A DNA stretch of 64,000 bases from Flaviramulus basaltis. Its GTDB lineage: Bacteria > Bacteroidota > Bacteroidia > Flavobacteriales > Flavobacteriaceae. Position numbers and translations under genes: made by a program. Each line of letters starts with the position of its first letter. Within the stretch, counting starts at the first letter, position 1. This document shows, piece after piece, positions 34,860 through 44,439 of the stretch. The notes beneath the pieces are model-generated. The model searched no databases and had not been told where the DNA came from. It saw only the letters and a program-made list of their open reading frames with translations. The stretch covers positions 372,001 through 436,000 of the forward strand of contig NZ_FPKV01000001.1 in the NCBI RefSeq assembly GCF_900114265.1. Direction: 5' to 3'.

Positions 34860-36074
34860 ATGGAAAAACAAATTTTGCATTTGGATTTAGACACCTTCTT
34901 TGTATCCTGTGAACGGTTGATAGATAGCCGCTTACAAAAAAGGCCCCTACTCGTTGGTGGCACTGGAGACCGGGGCGTCGTGGCCGCTTGCAGTTATGAA
35001 ACCCGTCGTTTTGGAGTACATTCAGGGATGCCCATGCGATTGGCAAAACGCTTGTGTCCCGAGGCCGTAGTCATTCGGGGCAATGCATCCATTTACACAA
35101 AATTCTCGCACCAAGTAACAGAAATCATCAAAGAAAAAGTGCCTGTTTTTGAAAAAGCAAGCGTGGATGAGTTTTATGCTGATTTAAGTGGCATGGACAA
35201 GTTCTTTGGGAGCTATAAATATGCCTCTGAAATGCGGGCTATCATCATAAAGGAAACAGGTTTACCCATTTCATTTGGTCTATCAAGCAATAAAATTGTC
35301 TCGAAAGTGGCTACGGGAGAAGCCAAACCCAATAACCAATTGCGCATAGACCCTGGTTTTGAAAAACCTTTTTTGGCCCCCTTATCTATTAGAAAAATAC
35401 CTTCCGTTGGTGATAAAACCTATCAGATTTTAAGAAACCTGGGGATAGACAAAGTGGGAATGGTACAGCAAATGCCTTTGGAAATGATGACCAGTGTACT
35501 AGGTGCAAATGGAAGAACCATTTGGAAACGTGCCAATGGTATCGATAATCCACCGCTCATCCCATTTCACGAGCGCAAATCCATTTCAACGGAGCGCACC
35601 TTTTCAAAGGACACCACGGACATTGTAAAATTACGGACAACCATTTTTGCCATGGCTGAAAACCTAGCATTTCAATTGCGAAGAGGGGATAAATTAGCCT
35701 CCTGTATCAGTGTAAAAATCAGATACTCAGATTTTAATACGTATTCGAAGCAGCTCAAAATCCCATATACCAGTGCGGACCATGTTTTGATCCCCAGAAT
35801 TTTGGAGTTGTTCGATACTTTGTACCAGCGTCGTTTATTGATCCGCTTAGTCGGCGTCAAGTTCAGTGACTTAGTTTCCGGTAATTATCAAATTAATCTA
35901 TTCGATGACACAGCAGCGATGTTAAGCCTCTACAACGCCATGGATACGATACGGAATCGCTATGGGGAGTTAAGCATTCAAAAAGCAGCTTCCATGGGTG
36001 CAAGAACTATTGGAAGGTTCCAAAACCCCTTCAATGGTGAGCCCCCTATTTTATTAGCCCATAGAAAACAATAA
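34860..36074 (+). CDS. dinB: Y-family translesion DNA polymerase (Pol IV/ImuB-like)
   Basis: A 404-aa polymerase with both catalytic acidic sites intact: DLDTFF (Asp9, Asp11) and SVDEFYAD (Asp103, Glu104). A clamp-binding motif QINLFDD occurs near residue 344. The lack of lesions in the active site separates it from catalytically dead ImuB. Its stop overlaps the start of the DnaE2-like gene (TAATG), forming an SOS-controlled mutagenesis cassette with the divergent S24 repressor. Confidence 0.92.
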   Translation: MEKQILHLDLDTFFVSCERLIDSRLQKRPLLVGGTGDRGVVAACSYETRRFGVHSGMPMRLAKRLCPEAVVIRGNASIYTKFSHQVTEIIKEKVPVFEKASVDEFYADLSGMDKFFGSYKYASEMRAIIIKETGLPISFGLSSNKIVSKVATGEAKPNNQLRIDPGFEKPFLAPLSIRKIPSVGDKTYQILRNLGIDKVGMVQQMPLEMMTSVLGANGRTIWKRANGIDNPPLIPFHERKSISTERTFSKDTTDIVKLRTTIFAMAENLAFQLRRGDKLASCISVKIRYSDFNTYSKQLKIPYTSADHVLIPRILELFDTLYQRRLLIRLVGVKFSDLVSGNYQINLFDDTAAMLSLYNAMDTIRNRYGELSIQKAASMGARTIGRFQNPFNGEPPILLAHRKQ

Positions 36075-39028
36075 TGTACCTCAATTGCCATACCTATTAT
36101 TCGTTGCGCTTTGGAACTTTTTCGGAGGTTGAGCTCCTTGAATTGGCTAAAAGCAACCACATAGAAACCGTTGTCTTAACAGATATAAACAATACCTCTG
36201 CCTGTTTGAACTTTATCCGCAAATCCAAGGCATATGACATCAAGCCCGTCATCGGTATCGATTTTAGGAATGGGGTATCACAACAATTTGTGGGTATCGC
36301 AAAAAACAACCATGGGTTTCAGGAATTAAATGCCTTTTTATCTGAGCATTCCCATAACAAAAAAAGCATTCCCGACAATGCCCCAAATTTCAATGATGTA
36401 TTTATTATATATCCTTTTGAAAAGGTTTTGCAAAACGAAAAAAAACAGTTCAGGGACCATGAGTTCATTGGGGTTTCCATTGAGGAATTAAGGAAACTTC
36501 CTTTCTCCATCTACACCTCCTATACCAATAAATTGGTCATACAGCAACAAGTAACCATTCGCAACAAAAAGGACTTCAATGCGCACCGCCTATTGAGGGC
36601 CATTGACAACAATACCCTGCTAAGCAAACTTCAAAAATCAGAAGAATGCAAATTAACGGATATTATGTTGTCTCTTGAAGCCATAAAAACGGCATTTAGT
36701 GAATTTCCGCATATCATTACCAATACGGAACAGATCTTAAATACCTGTTCCATTGATTTTAGTTTTGGCAAGGATAGGATATCACAAAATCAAAAGGTGT
36801 ATTTGGACTCACCAGAAGCAGATTATGAGCTCTTGGAAACCTTATGTCAGGATAATTTGCACAAACGCTATTCCCATCCCACAGAAAAGGTAAAAGCTCG
36901 TTTACAAACAGAGCTAAACACTATAAAGAACATGAGTTTTGTGTCTTACTTTCTAATTAACCATGATATTATATCCTATTCAAAACGTATGGGATATGTA
37001 CATGTTGGGCGTGGCAGCGGTGCCAATAGCATCGTGGCATATATAATCGGCATCACTGATGTTGACCCAATAGAGTTGGATTTATACTTTGAGCGCTTTA
37101 TCAATCCATTCAGGGCATCCCCGCCTGATTTTGATATTGATTTCTCTTGGAAAGACAGAGAGGATATCACACGGTATATTTTTGATCGGTTCAAGAATGT
37201 GGCATTGTTGGCAACCTATAATACTTTCAAATATCGAGGTGTCGTACGGGAATTGGGAAAAGTATTTGGATTGCCAAAAGAAGAAATAGACAAGTTGAGT
37301 GATGGTATGTATGACATTGAAAATTTAGATGCGATGTCAAATTTGGTTTTAAAGTATGGACAGCTCATTAAGGGCTTTCCAAACCATTTGAGCGTACACG
37401 CTTGCGGTGTATTGATTTTAGATAGGCCCATCCATTTCTACTCAGCTACCGATCTACCACCAAAAGGCTTTCCGACCATTCAATTTGATATGATTATTGC
37501 AGAGGATGTAGGGATTTTTAAGTTTGACATTTTAGGCCAACGGGGGCTTGCTAAAATTAAGGAGGCGATTGAAATTGTTAAATACAATAGACCGGAACTG
37601 CCCCCCATTGATATTACCCAAGTTGAGACCTTTAAAAAGGACCCAAAGATCAATGCCCTTTTAAAAAGGGGCAAAGCAATTGGCGCTTATTATGTTGAAT
37701 CCCCTGCCATGCGTGGGCTCATGCAAAAACTTCAGACACAAGATTATTTAGGGCTGGTTGCAGCGAGTTCCATTATTAGACCTGGTGTTTCAAGTTCTGG
37801 AATGAAAAAGGAATTTATCATCAGGCAACGGTATCCGGAAAGGCGTCGGGAAGCCAACCCCATCTTATTAAAGATCATGCCTGAGACTTATGGCATTATG
37901 GTATACCAGGAGGATGTTTTAAAGGTGGCCCATGAGTTTGCTGGACTGAACTTAGGGGAGGCAGATGTATTGCGCCGAGGGATGAGCGGTAAATTCAGGT
38001 CAAGAACTGAGTTTGCTCAAGTAGAACAGAAATTCATTAAAAACTGTCATGAAAAAGGGTATCCAGAAGCTTTAACTTTAGAAGTATGGCACCAAATAAA
38101 AAGTTTTGCTGGCTATGCTTTTGCAAAAGGGCATTCCGCATCATACGCCGTGGAGAGTTACCAAAGTTTATATCTTAAATGCTATTTCCCTTTGGAATTT
38201 ATGGTCGCCGTATTAAATAATGGTGGTGGTTTTTACAGCACTGAGCATTACATCCATGAGGCCAAAATGTGTGGGGGAACGATACATCCGCCATGCATTA
38301 ATACCAGCCAGTTTGAAAACATCATAAAAGGCAAGGCCATATACCTAGGCTTTGGATATTTAAAAAGCCTGGAATCACTGACCATCAAAAGATTCCTGAC
38401 AGAAAGAAATTTTAACGGCCCGTATAAGTCATTAGATGATTTTATAGACCGTGTATCGATTAGTGTTGAACAAATCACGATCCTGATACGGATTGATGCG
38501 TTTAGATTTACCCATCAATCAAAAACGGCGTTGTTATGGGAATCCATTTTTAAGTTAAACGCCAACAAACAAGTTATATCACAAGCCCGTTTATTCAAAA
38601 CCAACCATCGTAAATTCAATTTACCATCTTTGACGACTACGTTTGTTGAAGAAGCCTATGACCAAATAGAATTGCTTGGTTTTCCACTCTGTGGCTACTT
38701 TGACCTCATGGATGAAGCCTGTCAAAAAAGCATAAAAGCTAGTGAATTAAATAGGCACATCAATCAAAGTGTGTTGCTTTATGGTGCATTGGTAAACACC
38801 AGGTTCCATAAAGCCTCAAATGGAAAACTAATCAGGTTTTGTACATTTATAGATAAAGATGGACACTATTTTGATTCGGTACATTTCCCAAAAGTTGTTG
38901 ATAAGTACCCCATACATGGTTTAGGGGTTTATGCATGCCATGGAAAGGTTACTGAAGAGTTTGGTTTTTGTAGTTTGGATATCCAATGGACAAAAAAAAT
39001 GTCCTTAAAACCAGATCCCAGAAGTTGA
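36074..39028 (+). CDS. DnaE2-like DNA polymerase III alpha subunit
   Basis: A 984-aa C-family polymerase with an N-terminal PHP domain (MYLNCHTYYSLRFGTF), the HVGRGSGANS segment, the catalytic PDFDIDFSW (about 353-361) and the FAGYAFAKGHSASYA thumb/finger motif. It is much shorter than the chromosomal DnaE at 52-56 kb and lacks its exonuclease domain. As the second gene of the polymerase cassette it is a likely error-prone extender, analogous to ImuC/DnaE2. Confidence 0.93.
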   Translation: MYLNCHTYYSLRFGTFSEVELLELAKSNHIETVVLTDINNTSACLNFIRKSKAYDIKPVIGIDFRNGVSQQFVGIAKNNHGFQELNAFLSEHSHNKKSIPDNAPNFNDVFIIYPFEKVLQNEKKQFRDHEFIGVSIEELRKLPFSIYTSYTNKLVIQQQVTIRNKKDFNAHRLLRAIDNNTLLSKLQKSEECKLTDIMLSLEAIKTAFSEFPHIITNTEQILNTCSIDFSFGKDRISQNQKVYLDSPEADYELLETLCQDNLHKRYSHPTEKVKARLQTELNTIKNMSFVSYFLINHDIISYSKRMGYVHVGRGSGANSIVAYIIGITDVDPIELDLYFERFINPFRASPPDFDIDFSWKDREDITRYIFDRFKNVALLATYNTFKYRGVVRELGKVFGLPKEEIDKLSDGMYDIENLDAMSNLVLKYGQLIKGFPNHLSVHACGVLILDRPIHFYSATDLPPKGFPTIQFDMIIAEDVGIFKFDILGQRGLAKIKEAIEIVKYNRPELPPIDITQVETFKKDPKINALLKRGKAIGAYYVESPAMRGLMQKLQTQDYLGLVAASSIIRPGVSSSGMKKEFIIRQRYPERRREANPILLKIMPETYGIMVYQEDVLKVAHEFAGLNLGEADVLRRGMSGKFRSRTEFAQVEQKFIKNCHEKGYPEALTLEVWHQIKSFAGYAFAKGHSASYAVESYQSLYLKCYFPLEFMVAVLNNGGGFYSTEHYIHEAKMCGGTIHPPCINTSQFENIIKGKAIYLGFGYLKSLESLTIKRFLTERNFNGPYKSLDDFIDRVSISVEQITILIRIDAFRFTHQSKTALLWESIFKLNANKQVISQARLFKTNHRKFNLPSLTTTFVEEAYDQIELLGFPLCGYFDLMDEACQKSIKASELNRHINQSVLLYGALVNTRFHKASNGKLIRFCTFIDKDGHYFDSVHFPKVVDKYPIHGLGVYACHGKVTEEFGFCSLDIQWTKKMSLKPDPRS

Positions 39029-39047
39029 TATTGGGATCACCCTAGAT

Positions 39048-39230
39048 TTACTCCAAATAAAAGCCAAAAATATATTCATCGTTAAAAAGAACGGTATCCA
39101 CTAAAATAAATCCATTGTCTGACCATTCCGCATAAGCCTCCCTGGTTTTAAAACCAAACGCCTGTCTTATACAGACAAAATAAATTCTATGAAATTTTGG
39201 TATGTTGTCTTTTAAATCAACTAACTTCAT
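39048..39230 (-). CDS. Hypothetical 60-aa protein
   Basis: A short frame, MKLVDLKDNIPKFHRIYFVC and later AYAEWSDNGFILVDTVLFND, without known domain. It has reasonable composition and lies between the polymerase cassette and the SRAP gene. It may be a small ICE protein; function unknown. Confidence 0.45.
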   Translation of the reverse strand: MKLVDLKDNIPKFHRIYFVCIRQAFGFKTREAYAEWSDNGFILVDTVLFNDEYIFGFYLE

Positions 39231-39286
39231 AAATACTTGATTTAAATGTGGATAAAAAGATAAGAATAATTTATTAAATTTACTTT

Positions 39287-40024
39287 ATGTGTTTCCATAC
39301 CAGTACGACCCATAAAACAAAAAAGCTTGAAGAACATTTTAAGGTAACCCTGAATACGGAAAGTGTCCGTCCGATTTTTGATAAACCCAATTATCATTTG
39401 AACGGCTTTGCACACCCGAACATGTTGGTAATCCCCCAAGAGAGAAAAGAGGTCCTCGCACCAGGTGTTTGGGGCCTAGTGCCCTCCAATAAGAGCAGCA
39501 AGGACATCAAGGCATATTATAAAGAAGCCATTAAGTACGGTGGTGGATTGAATGCCCAATCCGAGAAGCTCTTTCAACATTATTTGTACCGGGAATCGGC
39601 CATGACCAGAAGATGTACCATCCCGGTAACCGGCTTCTTTGAGCCCCATGACCACAACAAAAAAAAGTACCCCTTTTTTATCCAAGCCAAGGAAAAACAG
39701 CCGTTGGCACTGGCCGGTATTTACACGGTTATCGATACCTACATCACCTTCACAATCCTCACAAAGGCAGCTTCACCCCTTTTTGAAAAAATACATAATC
39801 TCAAAAAACGACAGCCCGTTATTCTGGATGCAGCACTGACACAAAATTGGTTAGACCCTGAGCTCAAACAAGAGGACATTAAGGAACTTATCCATATGGA
39901 TTATCCCGAGAATAAGTTGGAAGCCCATACGGTCAGCAAGGATCTGTTCAGCCCCAAAGTGGACAGCAATGTTCAAACCATTGTTGAAAAAGTAAGCTAC
40001 ACTGAATTGCAAGGGTTCATTTGA
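39287..40024 (+). CDS. SRAP (HMCES/YedK) abasic-site DNA-protein crosslink protein
   Basis: A 245-aa protein beginning MCFHTS, so the catalytic Cys2 is exposed after removal of Met1. Other landmarks are the GGGLNAQSEKLFQ segment, TGFFEPHD (in place of the common GFYEW) and the conserved His in IHNLKKRQPVIL. SRAP proteins crosslink to abasic sites in single-stranded DNA. On an ICE next to translesion polymerases it probably protects the transferred single strand. Confidence 0.9.
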   Translation: MCFHTSTTHKTKKLEEHFKVTLNTESVRPIFDKPNYHLNGFAHPNMLVIPQERKEVLAPGVWGLVPSNKSSKDIKAYYKEAIKYGGGLNAQSEKLFQHYLYRESAMTRRCTIPVTGFFEPHDHNKKKYPFFIQAKEKQPLALAGIYTVIDTYITFTILTKAASPLFEKIHNLKKRQPVILDAALTQNWLDPELKQEDIKELIHMDYPENKLEAHTVSKDLFSPKVDSNVQTIVEKVSYTELQGFI

Positions 40025-40111
40025 GCAGATCGCCGTTTGTAAGCATCCGCTTGTTCATGGAGACAACTTGGCTTTAATTCCAAAAATTTGCCATGGTTTC
40101 ACCATACCCTC

Positions 40112-41692
40112 CTATGTAAACATGGACTTCACCTCATTATAGATCCTGTTAAAGTTTAACTGTAAATCCTTTTCCGTATAGGCCCTTGGTGGTTTCGGAA
40201 GCCCCTTTGGAATCTCGGGGCGCTCGAACCTGACCTTTCTGTCCTTGCCATCCGCAAACACGACAAATTCCCCTTGCTTCAGCTTAAAAAAGATTTCTGC
40301 CCGTCGCTTGGGAACCTCTCTTTCCCCTTTGGTAATTCGGGCCTCCCAGGTCAGCCCCGTCGCTTTACTGATACTTTTGGTCGGATCCTTAACAATTTCG
40401 AAGAAACGTTCATAGTATTTGGCGGTATCCGGATCGTTCACCTTCCCAAAGAACTGATAGGACAGATTGCTGAGTATGGCCCTACTGGCCTTTTCCCCGT
40501 ACAGCATATCGTTCTGGATTTTATCCTGCATCACGTACACCGTGGCGATATCATAGCTTCGAAGGGTAGCTGGGATGCGGTGCATGTGCAGGAGCCTGAT
40601 GGTAGGTGCCTCCTCCAACAGTATGAATGAGGGCAACCTTTTTCGTTCACTCATCTGTTTGGTGATGGTATGCAAAATGGTGGCAATGATCGGTGATAAC
40701 GAGGCATCCTTTTTGGGGTTGTTGACCACACAGATAACGGCCGGGTTTTCCGGATTGTTGATATCCAGTGGAACATCATCTGAAGACAGCACCATGAATA
40801 TCTTTTTGGTGCTGATCTTTTTAAAGGCATTGGACAAGGTGCTTTTCACACCGGCCGTTTGCCGTTCGGACCCCACACCACTGATAAAGGCATCCGCCAT
40901 GGCCCTGGAGGTCAAATCCGCTTTTAGGAATTTAAGGAGCCCTTTGGTCCCGAGCTGCTGATAAAGTGCTATGAGGTGCGGTATGGTGCAATAGTCCTTA
41001 TAATCCGTCTTTAGACGCCAGATCAATCCACTGATAAGCCCTTCCACGGCATCTTTAAAAAAGCGCGAGGTACTGTTGTCATCAGATTCCTTGGTCTCCA
41101 TGAGGTTTTCCAAAAGCACTCTTGAAACTTCATAGACGCTCTCTTCGTCAGGTAAATATTTTGGGGCAATGGGATTGACCCTGTCATATATCGGGTCAAA
41201 AGAAACCAGATAGAAATTGTTCCCACTGTTTAGGTATAGGGGATATGCCATTTCAGTGATCTCGAAATTCTTATAGTCATGAATAACACCGCAGAACTTA
41301 TGTTCTTTAAAATGTTTCATCAAGCTGTAGATAATACTTTCTGTTTTGCCACTTCCGGCAGCCGCAATGACCGAGATGCCCCTTCTAATATTTTCCAGGA
41401 CCAGATTGGACCCACGGGTTTTCAAAATCACTTTGTATTCCTTTCGGATGCTCTGGCCTTCATGGTACCCACCATAGGCAGAACAGGCCAGGTTTATACA
41501 TTGCCATGGCAACACCATCTGTAGCAATGTTTTCAAAAACACTTGAAATTCCATCTTCAACGCGACCATGACGGATACCAAAACGAGGCACATAACGACC
41601 ATAAAATCCCCGTTACGAACATATTTGTTGACCGTACAGGACACAAGGCCCCCCAGGATCAAGGACGGAATGAGAACTTGTAAGTGTATCAT
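40112..41692 (-). CDS. mobC: VirD4/TraG-type coupling protein (MobC)
   Basis: A 526-aa ATPase with N-terminal membrane segments (about 5-45 and 50-75), Walker A AAGSGKTES (about residues 111-119) and a Walker B-like FILLEEAPT (about 351-359). It matches type IV coupling proteins that bring the relaxase-DNA complex to the VirB4-driven channel. It starts 10 bases after the relaxase gene and ends the mobilisation operon. Confidence 0.9.
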   Translation of the reverse strand: MIHLQVLIPSLILGGLVSCTVNKYVRNGDFMVVMCLVLVSVMVALKMEFQVFLKTLLQMVLPWQCINLACSAYGGYHEGQSIRKEYKVILKTRGSNLVLENIRRGISVIAAAGSGKTESIIYSLMKHFKEHKFCGVIHDYKNFEITEMAYPLYLNSGNNFYLVSFDPIYDRVNPIAPKYLPDEESVYEVSRVLLENLMETKESDDNSTSRFFKDAVEGLISGLIWRLKTDYKDYCTIPHLIALYQQLGTKGLLKFLKADLTSRAMADAFISGVGSERQTAGVKSTLSNAFKKISTKKIFMVLSSDDVPLDINNPENPAVICVVNNPKKDASLSPIIATILHTITKQMSERKRLPSFILLEEAPTIRLLHMHRIPATLRSYDIATVYVMQDKIQNDMLYGEKASRAILSNLSYQFFGKVNDPDTAKYYERFFEIVKDPTKSISKATGLTWEARITKGEREVPKRRAEIFFKLKQGEFVVFADGKDRKVRFERPEIPKGLPKPPRAYTEKDLQLNFNRIYNEVKSMFT

Positions 41693-41702
41693 GGTACTTT
41701 GT

Positions 41703-42722
41703 TTAAACGCCTATGGAGCCTGAGCTTATGGCGGATTCCACGCCCCTTTTGAGTTTCATGAGGGCTTTATAGGCCAATTGCACCTTATTGGTGGGCATGG
41801 TTGGCAGCTTGACACCAGCCTTAAACAACAATTTAAATGCCGCTTGTTTTTCCGATGTGGGCAGCCCTGCCAACATGGCCAGAAAACGTTTAGGGTCCTT
41901 ATCCAATACATTTCTTGCCTGGTAGGTTTCGACAAAGTTCCGTTTATATCCAAAGGTGGTATCGAAGGTCTTCTCTGCTGCCCTAAAAAAGGCATCCCTA
42001 TTAAAGCCCTGTTTTATTGTCTTCCCATTTAAAATGGTCTCTGCCCCCTTATGCTGGGATAAAGGGGAAAGTTTTGATGTATTGCTGGCATCTTTATGGC
42101 TAACGATGATATGGACATGGTTTTGCATCCCTTCCTTATTCATGCCCCGTACGATGCGTTTCCCGTTTATTTTATGCGGCGCCTCCCTTTCCAACCGTTC
42201 TATCTCCTTTTCAAGGTGTTTTATAGGCCCTTTGGATGCCCCATTCTCAATGGCCCGTAGGTCCTTTTTAAGTTTCAATATTTTGGTGGCATACGGTTGG
42301 TTCTCCCGTATTTCCTTATCGGTACCTTTAAAGGTTCTTTCCTTTTCAATGATGGCATAGTATTTTATAGCATCCACCTCTATCCTTTTGTTTCTATGGA
42401 ACGACGCGGCATAATCCGCCATAAGGGCCCTAACGTATTGCCGAAGTTTATCGGGATCATTCTTGATGGCCTTCAATTCACCTTGGGATGGACTGACCAC
42501 CATGGAATAGAACTTGGAGTCTTTCTTATTGAGCTTGGCCGTATTGGCATCTATTTGGGCTATGACTTCTTCGGTACTGATGTGATCATGGTACTGGTCA
42601 AAAAAGGACTCCTGGAGATCAGGATGCTTGGCCTCGTTTTCCTTATCGAGATAGTTTACAAAATCCCGCACACTACCGTTAAAATTGTCACCTTGTTGTT
42701 GTTTACTGATGGCTATATACAT
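41703..42722 (-). CDS. mobB: MobB-type relaxase (DUF5712)
   Basis: A 339-aa protein starting MYIAISKQQQGDNFNGSVRD, with the histidine motif GMQNHVHIIVSHKD, typical of the three-His metal site of relaxases, and a C-terminal helical region. DUF5712/BtgB-like proteins nick oriT and pilot the strand in Bacteroidota mobilisable elements. It overlaps the BfmA/BtgA-like gene by 10 bases, so the two are coupled. Confidence 0.88.
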   Translation of the reverse strand: MYIAISKQQQGDNFNGSVRDFVNYLDKENEAKHPDLQESFFDQYHDHISTEEVIAQIDANTAKLNKKDSKFYSMVVSPSQGELKAIKNDPDKLRQYVRALMADYAASFHRNKRIEVDAIKYYAIIEKERTFKGTDKEIRENQPYATKILKLKKDLRAIENGASKGPIKHLEKEIERLEREAPHKINGKRIVRGMNKEGMQNHVHIIVSHKDASNTSKLSPLSQHKGAETILNGKTIKQGFNRDAFFRAAEKTFDTTFGYKRNFVETYQARNVLDKDPKRFLAMLAGLPTSEKQAAFKLLFKAGVKLPTMPTNKVQLAYKALMKLKRGVESAISSGSIGV

Positions 42723-43303
42723 TTCACATTTTTGATATTTCGTTTATATTTTGCTATTTCCTCGGGCAACAGCTCCAGCTTTAGATAGGTCTTACCAAAA
42801 GGGCTCTTGACTTCTTTCACATTATAGAGCACATGGTTAAAATCCGCTATGAGCCCATCCATTTTTTCCTCCAGACGGTCATATCTTATTTTGGGTACGG
42901 TCGTTTCTTCGGCCCATGGCTCCCCTCTCTCTAGGCCCTCAAACTTGGTCTCAGTGAATTCAAGTTCGTCATCCAGGAACCCATTATCATTTTCCACTTC
43001 AAACTGTTGCTCGAACAGGGATTGAAGCATGGCTACGGTTGGTAGGGTCTGGCTTTTCTCTATGTCCCTAATGATGGCAATGGCTTGGCCAATCCTTTTT
43101 TTGATCCTCATTTCAATGGCACCCAGGCTCCCATCGATGGAATCCAATGGGGACATTTGGTGCACTTCAAAAAAGTCGAGCATCGTTGTCAAGGTTACCG
43201 TATGGGAACTGGAAACTTCCTTGGAAAACTCCCGAAAGCGATGTGCCACATCCTTTTTAATGCTAATGGCTGAAAATCGATATTTTTGGTAGGCATCTTC
43301 CAT
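42713..43303 (-). CDS. mobA: BfmA/BtgA-family mobilisation protein (MobA)
   Basis: A 196-aa protein with an N-terminal DNA-binding-like segment (YRFSAISIKKDVAHRFREFS, KEVSSSHTVTLTTMLDFF), as in BfmA/BtgA relaxosome accessory proteins. The C-terminal part is charged and helical. It is first in the mob operon; two palindromes TTTACTGTAAA begin 2 bases from its start and may be its own operators. Confidence 0.85.
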   Translation of the reverse strand: MEDAYQKYRFSAISIKKDVAHRFREFSKEVSSSHTVTLTTMLDFFEVHQMSPLDSIDGSLGAIEMRIKKRIGQAIAIIRDIEKSQTLPTVAMLQSLFEQQFEVENDNGFLDDELEFTETKFEGLERGEPWAEETTVPKIRYDRLEEKMDGLIADFNHVLYNVKEVKSPFGKTYLKLELLPEEIAKYKRNIKNVKCI

Positions 43304-43304
43304 T

Positions 43305-43357
43305 TTTACTGTAAATAATCACCTGTTTATGGGGTATTCAAAGGGTTTTACTGTAAA
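43305..43357. repeat. Two copies of an 11-base palindrome upstream of mobA
   Basis: TTTACTGTAAA occurs at 43305-43315 and 43347-43357, 42 bases apart (four helical turns), each followed within a few bases by CACCTG. The first begins 2 bases from the mobA start, which suggests binding sites for a dimeric regulator or relaxosome protein. Confidence 0.7.
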
Positions 43358-43472
43358 CCACCTGCTTCCTTGTTTTCAACCAACTCTCAAGAACCCTATA
43401 AACAGGGACCTTGCGAAGCAAATTAAAAATGAAGCGCTGCGTGAGCACGCTACCCTCTTGCTTCTCCATTTC

Positions 43473-43490
43473 GTCACGCTCTGGCGTGAC
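43473..43490. other. Hairpin, candidate oriT stem-loop
   Basis: GTCACG - CTCTGG - CGTGAC forms a 6-bp stem with a 6-base loop, 170 bases upstream of mobA, the usual relative position of oriT hairpins. The assignment is by position only. Confidence 0.4.
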
Positions 43491-43773
43491 AAAATTCCAA
43501 ACCATCCGATCCCTTCACATAGCTCTTGGGTCGTTACCTTTTAAGGTGTTCCCACTATTTTAAAGGTATCCAATTTGGGGCAACCCTAAAAACGCCATTT
43601 GTTTCCAAATACCACCATTTTGAAGTAAAGCCCACGATTATACCAAAAACCGACCTATGGGACGTCAGATGGTACATCCCAGGACTTGTTTATGCATGTA
43701 CTGGGGTAACATAAAAAAGGCTTCCGAGAAATTCAAAAGCCTTTTGTCCATCACAGGATTTTACTTCATCCAT

Positions 43774-43977
43774 CTAGATATTGAATACGTACTGATAGCT
43801 GTACAGGTGCCTAATTGCCTCTTCTTCCAAAAGGGCATTATAGTCCAAGTGGTTTTCAATGGCATAGGCTTTGAGGTCGTTCCCACAGTGTTGCTCCACG
43901 TCCTTTTTGGAGGTTTCCAACAGGCGCTCTTGGGTTTCTGCATCGAGGTTTGTGTAATTGTGATATACCATGACCAA
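43774..43977 (-). CDS. Small conserved-type ICE protein
   Basis: A 67-aa acidic protein (MVMVYHNYTNLDAETQERLL, HLYSYQYVFNI at the end). It is just downstream (5 bases) of the DUF6876 gene and is likely cotranscribed. Such small proteins with an acidic helical make-up commonly accompany DUF6876 in Bacteroidota ICEs. Function unknown. Confidence 0.6.
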   Translation of the reverse strand: MVMVYHNYTNLDAETQERLLETSKKDVEQHCGNDLKAYAIENHLDYNALLEEEAIRHLYSYQYVFNI

Positions 43978-43982
43978 AAAAA

Positions 43983-44363
43983 TTAATACTCACTTGGGAG
44001 CATGAGGGTACCATTCACAAAGAACAACCGCAATTCATCCAAGGGAAAATCGGTGACGTTATACCTATGGGTCTCAAAGATATTGCCATTTCCATCGCCA
44101 TAGCTAATGATGGCTTCGCATTGCTTTTCAAATTGTTGTTTTTTGGAAAGCCGCTTGAAATCGATGGTTATGAAATGGCTTCTATTGGATAGGCTCTTTG
44201 CAATGACCGAGGCATCCGTAATCAGCCAAAAACATTCCGCTTCATGGGCAAGGTATTTCAGTCCATCGGTAAACCGGGTACCAATCAAGGGCATTTTATA
44301 GAACATCTCCGTGCCACAAAAATATTGCAGTTCAACTTTTATTTTGTTAACTTTATTCTTCAT
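43983..44363 (-). CDS. DUF6876-family protein
   Basis: A 126-aa protein with the DUF6876-like features: LQYFCGTEMFYKMPLIGTRF, TDGLKYLAHEAECFWLITD and a C-terminal LDELRLFFVNGTLMLPSEY. These proteins are common in Bacteroidota conjugative elements; no function has been shown. It lies between ssb and the small gene at 43774 in the same direction, just after the ssb terminator. Confidence 0.75.
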   Translation of the reverse strand: MKNKVNKIKVELQYFCGTEMFYKMPLIGTRFTDGLKYLAHEAECFWLITDASVIAKSLSNRSHFITIDFKRLSKKQQFEKQCEAIISYGDGNGNIFETHRYNVTDFPLDELRLFFVNGTLMLPSEY

Positions 44364-44392
44364 TTTTATTTACATTAAGTTTAAAAGTGAAA

Positions 44393-44424
44393 AGAGGGTG
44401 TTGAGTTAAAAGGGAACACCCTCT
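44393..44424 (-). terminator. Intrinsic terminator after ssb
   Basis: AGAGGGTGTT and AACACCCTCT are exact complements around a 12-base loop, with T/A runs on both sides. It ends the ssb transcript before the DUF6876 gene. Confidence 0.75.
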
Positions 44425-44439
44425 ATTTTTCTTAAATCA

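Larger units (their letters stand above)
43304..43773. other. Mob upstream region, candidate oriT region
   Basis: There is no good gene here. It contains the two palindromic repeats next to mobA, a hairpin GTCACG/CGTGAC at 43473-43490, and G+C-richer sequence with several short inverted motifs. In related elements oriT lies beside mobA, so this is the likely location; no nick site can be assigned. Confidence 0.5.

Noticed and set aside
40274-40961. Two plus-strand frames of 118 and 128 codons opposite the coupling protein
   Set aside because: They are antisense to the Walker-motif-bearing coupling protein and have no recognisable protein features.
41956-42788. Plus-strand frames of 134 and 163 codons opposite mobB
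   Set aside because: Antisense to the relaxase, which has a clear family start and histidine motif.
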